Origin: Hanleya hanleyi
Taxonomy: Eukaryota; Mollusca; Polyplacophora; Lepidopleurida; Hanleyidae
Direction: 5' to 3'
Assembly (NCBI GenBank): GCA_036873755.1
Contig: JAVTVY010017474.1
Location: 1 to 64,000, forward strand
Length of the DNA stretch: 64,000 bases
The notes beneath the pieces are model-generated. The model was given only the letters and a program-made list of their open reading frames with translations, was not told the DNA's origin and made no database searches. Both the position numbers and the translations under genes were made by a program. Shown here piece after piece: positions 56,901 through 64,000 of this stretch. Each line of letters begins with the position of its first letter. Within the stretch, counting starts at the first letter, position 1.

Positions 56901-58160
56901 TAAAATAAAAAAAAGATTATTGCGTAATTCACCGCAACATATCACATGGACTGAGTCTGTGATGCCCCACACCTAAACATTCTGATCTCCAGCTGTCCAC
57001 ATTGTCATTTTTTTTTCCCCAAATCTTTGTAATTCATGCTAATGAACTATTTATACTGTCAACCATTACCAGTTTCTGAAACTCTGTAGCTACCATATGT
57101 ATTAATTGCAAAAATAGAAAGTTTGCCAATTGGTTGAGTATCATCCTCAACATTTTTATACAGGAATATAATATTGGACGTACTGCTTTGGCAAATCATT
57201 TCTTCCTGAGTTTTGTGATGACCGATTGGTATTTGAATTGTTTATCTCCATCCGAGAAAACTGAATGAGATTTTAGGCAAGCTGTCAGTTTCTGAACCGG
57301 TTCATTCACTCACAATTACGTAATTCTACAATTACAATGTCAAAGGTCAAAGTTCATCAGGAAATAATATTGCTTTCAATGCACCGGTTAGCAGTGTCAT
57401 GAATAGTTGACCTTGACCATCTAGGATTATTCCACGATACTGGATTCTTCGCTGAATTCCCAGCTTTACGAATCTCAGATTTCTGTATTTCACAAGACAA
57501 TTTATTTAATTTCCTCTTCACACATAGGGTCATTCAGTTGTTTCACCGAATTGAATCTTTGCAGAATTTTGTGGTCCCCGCATCTTTTGTTCGTGAGCGA
57601 TGGTCGAACTTGTATAGGACAACGTTGTTCTGGGCAGAATCTACCCTGCAGTAATCTAGAATCGGTCAGTCGGACAAGCTTTAGGATAAGTGTGAAATTA
57701 AATCAATATTAACTCAGTTTGTGATTTGAGAGGGGGGATAGGAGGGAACAAAGGGGTGGGGGCCTGTGGACACTGGTCAGCCAATATTTGTGGGGGCAGG
57801 GGATGTATGCGAGAGGATCAGAGGTCAGATGTCCAAGCTCGCATCCTAACTATGCTGTCAGCCCTCAATCTTAACAACATGGTCTCTCTTGGTTGAGCCA
57901 GTATTATGCAATTACAAGAGTTTCTGTTGGAATATTTGGAAATCTCAGCAAACTGTAACATACCTGAGATTATGTCATCTTAGAGTCAGCTGTGTGTGAA
58001 AAGCAAATGACCAAATCAATGCTTTGAAAGATTGGAACTTTAAAGGCATGGGGGAAGTGGCACTCCAGGCTTTTTCTCCACCGAACTATGCATTATATTT
58101 TAGGGAAATTTAGACATGAAACTTCTGGATTTAATTGGTAATATTTTCATAGTATATAAG
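53971..58160. other. Intron-like DNA, no gene seen
   Basis: About 4.2 kb of AT-rich DNA. Open frames here (for example 55489-55698) lack recognisable motifs. Confidence 0.4.
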
Positions 58161-58410
58161 CTATGCTCTCCAAAAAAACTTGAGTGAACTGTTCGACTCA
58201 AGTTTGAGTGAAATGTACCTGTTCACTCAAACTTGAGTTAAAACCACTCAAGTTGAGATCAATTTCCACTCTTATGCTTGAGTGAATGTCACTCAAGTTG
58301 AGAGCATTTAACTCAAGTTGAGTGAAGAGTAAGTTGAGTGAGTGGGATCAATTTCCACTTTTACTTGAGTGAAATTTCACTCAACTTTTTTTAGAGAGTG
58401 GTAATCCCTT
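58160..58410. mobile_element. Foldback MITE-like element built of CTTGAGTGAA words
   Basis: Ends CTCTCCAAAAAAACTTGAGTG and CACTCAACTTTTTTTAGAGAG are roughly inverted. The interior repeats CACTCAAGTTGAGTG-type words. Related elements occur at 59090-59320 and 60690-60920. Confidence 0.55.
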
Positions 58411-58429
58411 TAATAATTCATTCACAGGA

Positions 58430-60950
58430 AGTGAAATTTTCTATTATAAAATTAAGGGTGATCAAATTTATTAGAACAGGACGTTGACCGAATTGTTCAG
58501 AATCATGCATATAATCCATTATTTCTTCGTTATTTCAATGATTTTAGAGAGTGATCAAATTTATTAGAACAGCCGATTGAATTTCATCCCCAAAATTGAA
58601 GGTGATTGAATTTTATTAGGGGGATTGAATTATTAGAGGGATTACTGTAGACTAAATGAGTGATAACAGCCATCCAGAAATCTCATTGTGATCATATGTT
58701 TTCTGGACCGATAGGGTATCCCGTCCTGATAGTGTATCCCAATGATAACAGTCTAATTCACTCTCGGATTAAGCTAAGGAATTCTGCTATCTCTCTCTCT
58801 CATTCTTGAATTAATCAAAGGAATTTATGCAAAATTTCTTAAATTTATAAAAAATATAAGGCAAATTGCCAAGTTCACATGTTGAAAAGTTAGCTTACTG
58901 AAATGAACGATAAGGGAAATGATAATTAACCAAAATGAAAACAAAAATGCTAACTAAGCATAATGCAAATGAAATGCGAACTGTACAATAAATATTATCA
59001 CAAACTAAATGAAACAAAGGGAAAAAATTCATGGCCCATGCACTTTTTAATGGAATTCCCTAAAATATACTCTATAAAAGAACTCGAGGGCAGAGTTGAT
59101 AGAGTGAGAGTGGAAATTTATCCTTCTTAAATTGAGTGAAATCTAGTCAAGTTTGAGTGAAATTCACTCAAATTTTACTAAAGTTTGAGTTGATAACTCA
59201 CTGGAGTTGAGTGAAGTTGATTCCACTCAAGTTGAACTAACCCAATTTGAGGGGAATTTTTCACTCAAGTGCTTGAGTGAGATGAATTTCCACTCTTAGT
59301 TGAGTAAAGTTTCCTTGGAGAGTATGGTGACATGAGACATGCATCTATATTGAGAAAATGACACAGGGTATATCTTGAGAACATAACCATAATTGATAAG
59401 TTGATCATATGCGGATAACATTATCAGAGAATATTTTCAAAAGATTACCTTGAATATGTTGAGAATCTGACCTTATATGTATTATTCTATATGTTGAGAA
59501 TATGACAATATTTTAGAAGATGACAATATATGTTGAGAATGTGTGGATCCAGAAAATAAGAAAATGTCTAAGGTGTTAGATGCTTTTTACTCTGATCTCT
59601 TTTTAATTTTTTCAGACTGTCTCAAGACAAACTCTCCACTTAATGCTGCGGATTTATGTATTAACTCAAAGACATTAATTTCACTATAAGTACCAAAAAG
59701 TCGCATATATCACATAAAGTGTCTTTCAGTACAAAAACTCTCATTTTGCTCATTGACATGGGGGGCCATCTAAAACACAGTAGTAATAGTGTTGCATCAC
59801 GTGCCATTTCAGTTTTATGGTCGTGTTAATGTCAGGTACATGGATTTTATGAGCATTCTGATATCAAACTGTCCATGTTTTACAAACGAGAAGTCATAAA
59901 TATGCATATAAACTACTTGGTTTTGGACATCTGCCTGGATCAATTAAAATTCTAATGAATAAAATTATTTCAAATCTGAAGTTTAATCAAGAGGGTAAAT
60001 AAAATTAATTATAAGTTATTTTTGTTAAAGGAAAATTAGACATGAAACTTCTGGATTTTTTTGGTCATGTTTTCTTAGTATTAGAGCAACCATGGCAATC
60101 CCTTTAATAATTCACTCAATTTATTAGAACAGGACGTTGACCAATTTGTTCAAAATCATGCTTATAATCCATTATTGCTTTGTTATTTCAATGATTTTAG
60201 AGAGTGATCAAATTTATTAGAACAGCCGATTGAATTTCATCCCCAAAATTGAAGGTGATTGAATTTTGTTACGGTGATTGAATTATTAGAGGGATTACTG
60301 TAGACTAACTGAGTGATAACAGGCACCCAGAAATCTCATTTTGATCAGATATTTTCTGGACTGATAGGGTATACGTATCCCAATTATAATAGTCTAATGT
60401 TTCACTCTCGGATTAAGCTAAGGAATTCTGCTATCTCCCTCTCATTCTTGAATTAATTGAAGGAATTTATGCAAAATTTCTAAAATTTATAAAAAAATAA
60501 CTGGCAAATTGCCAAGTTCACATGTTGAAAAGTTAACTTACGGAAACGAACGATAAGAGAAATGATAATTAACCAAAATGAAAACAAAACTGCTAACATA
60601 TTGTAACGCAAATGAAATGCAAACCATATAAGGACTGAAAACTGAACCAATATAATCAAACTAAATGAAACTTATGAAATGCAAAAATCTCATAGAGTAT
60701 AAGAGTGGAAATTTATCCTACTCAAATTGAGTGAAATCAACTCTAGTTTGAGTGAAATTCACTCAAATTTTACTCAAGGTTGAGGTAATAAGTCACGAGT
60801 TGAGTGAAGTTGATTCCACTCAAAGTGAAAGTTGCCCAATTTGAGTGAAATTTTTCACTCAAGTGCGTGAATGAGATGACTTTCCACTCTTAGCTGAGTA
60901 AAGTTTCCTTAGAGAGTATGGTGACATGAGACATGCATCTATATTGAGAA
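58430..60950. repeat. Tandem duplication, about 0.9-kb copies offset by about 1.6 kb
   Basis: Copy 1 (about 58430-59340) and copy 2 (about 60090-60950) share ATTTCATCCCCAAAATTGAA, GGATTACTGTAGACTAA and GGATTAAGCTAAGGAATTC. Each copy ends in a CTTGAGTGAA-type foldback. Confidence 0.7.
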
Positions 60951-60999
60951 GATGACTATATTGAGAAGATGACAAAGGGTATGTTGAGAAGCTGATCAT

Positions 61000-63470
61000 A
61001 AATTGATGATCATATGTGGATAACATGATCAGAGAATATTTTTGAAGATTACCTTGAATATGTTGAGAATCTTACCATATGTATTATCATATTTATTGAG
61101 AATATGACCATATGTTGACAAGATGACCATGTATTGTGAATAGGACCATACTCATACTTGAGAATATGACCCTATTGATAAAGATGGTCTTTATGGAGAA
61201 TATGACCATATGTATTATCATATTTATTGAGAATCTTACCATATGTATTATCATATTTATTGAGAATATGACCATATGTTGACAAGATGACCATGTATTG
61301 TGAATAGGACCATACTCATACTTGAGAATATGACCCTATTGATAAAGATGGTCTTTATGGAGAATATGACCATATTTTGAGAATATGATAAGATGGCCAT
61401 ATGATCAGGGACATGTTGAGAACTTGACCATATTTGTTTAAAATGTGACCATGGTGAATGTTAAATACATATCTGACCAGGAATATGTTAGGAAGATGAC
61501 CATAAAATGAGATGACCATTTCAAGAATTGATGACCATATGATGAGAAGATGACCATATGTTGAGAAGATGACCATGCTGAGAATATGACCATGCATGTT
61601 GAGATGATGACCATGCATGTTGAAATGACCATATGTTGGGAAGATTACCTGTTGATAAGATTCCCACATTGAGAATATTACCGTATATTGAGAGACTCGC
61701 GTTTAGAAGATGACCATGTTGAGAATTGATGACCATATGTTGGGAAGATGACCATATGTTGAGAAGATGATCATATGATGAGATGACCATTTATTGAGAA
61801 GATGACCATACTGAGATGACAATATGTTGAGAAGGTGACCATGTTGAGAAGATGACTATGTTTAGAATATGACAGTAGGGCCTATGTTGGAAAGGTGAAC
61901 ATATGTTAGGAAGATGACTATGTTGAGAAGATGACCATATGTTCAGAAGATGACAATATGTTGAGAATATGACCATATGTTGGGAAGATGAAGATATGTT
62001 GGGAAGATGACCATGTTGAGAAGATGACCATATGTTGGGAATATGACCATGTTGAGAAGATGACCATGTTGAGAAGATGACCATGTTGAGAAGATGACCA
62101 TATGTTGGGAAGATGACCATACTGAGATGACAATATGTTGTTGAGAAGGTGACCATGTTGAGAAGATGGCTATGTGTAGAATATGACAGTAGGGCCTATG
62201 TTGGAAGATGAACATATGCTAGGAAGATGACTATGTTGAGAAGATGACCATATGTTCAGAAGATGACAATATGTTGAGAATATGACCATATGTTGGGAAG
62301 ATGAAGATATGTTGGGAAGATGACCATGTTGAGAAGATGACCATGTTGAGAAGATGACCATATGTTGGGAAGATGACCATACTGAGATGACAATATGTTG
62401 TTGAGAAGGTGACCATGTTGAGAAGATGGCTATGTGTAGAATATGACAGTAGGGCCTATGTTGGAAGATGAACATATGCTAGGAAGATGACTATGTTGAG
62501 AAGATGACCATATGTTCAGAAGATGACAATATGTTGAGAATATGACCATATGTTGGGAAGATGAAGATATGTTGGGAAGATGACCATGTTGAGAAGATGA
62601 CCATATGTTGGGAATATGACCATGTTGAGAAGATGACCATGTTGAGAAGATGACCATGTTGAGAAGATGACCATATGTTGGGAAGATGACCATACTGAGA
62701 TGACAATATGTTGTTGAGAAGGTGACCATGTTGAGAAGATGGCTATGTGTAGAATATGACAGTAGGGCCTATGTTGGAAGATGAACATATGCTAGGAAGA
62801 TGACTATGTTGAGAAGATGACCATATGTTCAGAAGATGACAATATGTTGAGAATATGACCATATGTTGGGAAGATGAAGATATGTTGGGAAGATGACCAT
62901 GTTGAGAAGATGACCATATGTTGGGAATATGACCATGTTGAGAAGATGACCATGTTGAGAAGATGACCATATGTTGGGAATATGACCATGTTGAGAAGAT
63001 GACCATGTTGAGAAGATGACCATGTTGAGAAGATGACCATATATTGGGAAGATGACCATGTTGAGAAGATGACCATGCATGTTGAGAAGATGATCATGTG
63101 TTTGGACGATGAAGATATGTTGGGAATATGACCATGTTGAGAAGATGACCATATGTTGGGAAGATGACCATGTTGAGAAGATGACCATATGTTGAGAAGA
63201 TGACAATATGTTGAGAATATGATTATATGTTGGGAAGATGACCATGTTGAGAAGATGACCATGCATGTTGAGAAGATGATCATGTGTTTGGACGATGAAG
63301 ATATGTTGGGAATATGACCATGTTGAGAAGATGACCATATGTTGGGAATATGACCATGTTGAGAAGATGACCATATGTTCAGAAGATGAAAATATGCTGA
63401 GAATATGACCATATGTTCAGAATAAAGATATGTTGGGAAGATGACCATATGTTGAGAAGATGGCCAGGGT
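61000..63470. repeat. Minisatellite, about 18-bp unit with 260/313-bp higher-order repeats
   Basis: The unit is ATGTTGAGAAGATGACCAT with an ATATGTTGGGAAGATGACC variant. A marker (GACAGTAGGGCCTATGTTGG) recurs near 61875, 62190, 62450 and 62762, giving long periods of about 313, 260 and 313 bp that are nearly identical. Long minus-strand frames of HMVIFSTWSSSQ-type are repeat artefacts. Confidence 0.9.
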
Positions 63471-63474
63471 GGTT

Positions 63475-64000
63475 GCACTTCACATGGGATGTCCCCACAG
63501 AAAATATTTTCTGTGTTTTAAACTCACCTGCAGGAAGTTGATAACAAAAATGTTGTTTATGCAAAACAATTATGGTAAACCAACTCTAAAAATGAGAATT
63601 TGCTCACTTTTGTGTGGGCTTAAAGCTATAGCCATAATTTATGTTTATGACTTCAGTGTTATTCAGGTAAGACAAATGTTTTTGGACAAGCCATTTGTGT
63701 TAGGATATCTGGAGGCTTTTTAATTAGCATAACACAGAATGTATCTCTTACCTTTTAACTTCTGTCATCTGTATGCATGGCTAGTTTTTACGAGAAAACA
63801 GATTCTACGATTTGTTTTAAGTAGAGCCGTTATTTGCATGGATGCACTGGCGAAGATATTAATGAGATATCTATATCAGGGGTTTTAATAGTTGTAAGTA
63901 TCAATTCCACAGGTAAATCGTGATAGTCGTTACCAGGTATTCCTGCAGGGCTATTTCACCCCTTCAAGCCAGGAGAGCTCAGATTCACTCAGTCTCCCTT
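63475..64000. other. Intron-like DNA at the window end, no gene seen
   Basis: No coding or repeat signal recognised. Confidence 0.4.

Noticed and set aside
61093..63478. Many long minus-strand frames of HMVIFSTWSSSQ type
   Set aside because: Pure translation of an 18-bp repeat in several frames; no gene signals.

Overview
The window looks like animal nuclear DNA, most likely from a mollusc (a gastropod would fit). It is AT-rich, gene-poor and full of minisatellites, MITEs and tRNA-derived SINEs. The SINE 3' tails carry the GACGTTAAA...CACTCA motif familiar from molluscan genomes. The only recognisable host coding sequence is one first exon with a signal peptide and the start of a Reeler domain, most like F-spondin (40871-41129, + strand). 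The remaining 22.9 kb then reads as intron 1 of that gene.

The first 39 kb is dominated by Polinton/Maverick (adintovirus-like) DNA transposons, present in at least four related copies. Copy A (1-about 7137, left part outside the window) keeps genes, mostly on the minus strand. In minus-strand order these are a 96-aa protein, two tandem PC4-like paralogues, a retroviral-type integrase with a C-terminal chromodomain, a mucin-like membrane protein, the FtsK/HerA-type packaging ATPase and a pX-like core peptide. A divergent plus-strand gene encodes three C2H2 fingers plus a domain like the N-terminal part of Polinton DNA polymerase B. Most of these genes have their own TATA box 40-55 bp upstream of the ATG, so the layout is compact and virus-like. 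Copy B (13146-19998) has perfect 6-bp target duplications and is almost all terminal inverted repeat (TIR) and 169-bp satellite. Copy C (about 22560-25450) is a relic with a finger gene and a small ORF. Copy D (32963-38830) has 1.2-kb TIRs, near-perfect target duplications and relic ATPase, finger, small-ORF and proline-rich genes. A further TIR-like block (12240-13145) flanks copy B.

The TIRs carry arrays of motifs identical to vertebrate/insect housekeeping-promoter sites: NRF1 (TGCGCATGCGCA), YY1 (GCCGCCATCTT), CRE (TGACGTCA), ETS (ACTTCCGG), E-box (CACGTG) and CCAAT. The 169-bp satellite of copy B shares a block with the TIR of copy D, so it probably grew out of Polinton TIR sequence. Nearly every coding break in these elements is a single missing base in the same direction. 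That pattern points either to consensus errors or to very young decay.

Between and beyond the Polintons: a TA-flanked MITE (7700-8055), two 9-bp-TSD MITEs (21819-21902, 23730-24005), two copies of a 161-bp TA-flanked foldback (32106-32266, 52893-53053), and SINE-like pieces at 9.2, 10.7 and 22 kb. Large minisatellites lie at 28.5-32.0 kb (about 50-bp unit), 32.7-32.96 and 38.8-39.3 kb (about 42-bp unit, split by copy D), 43.3-47.6 kb (32-bp unit), 53.1-54.0 kb and 61.0-63.5 kb (about 18-bp unit with 260/313-bp higher-order repeats). A coding-like block of unknown identity lies at 48.2-49.0 kb on the minus strand.
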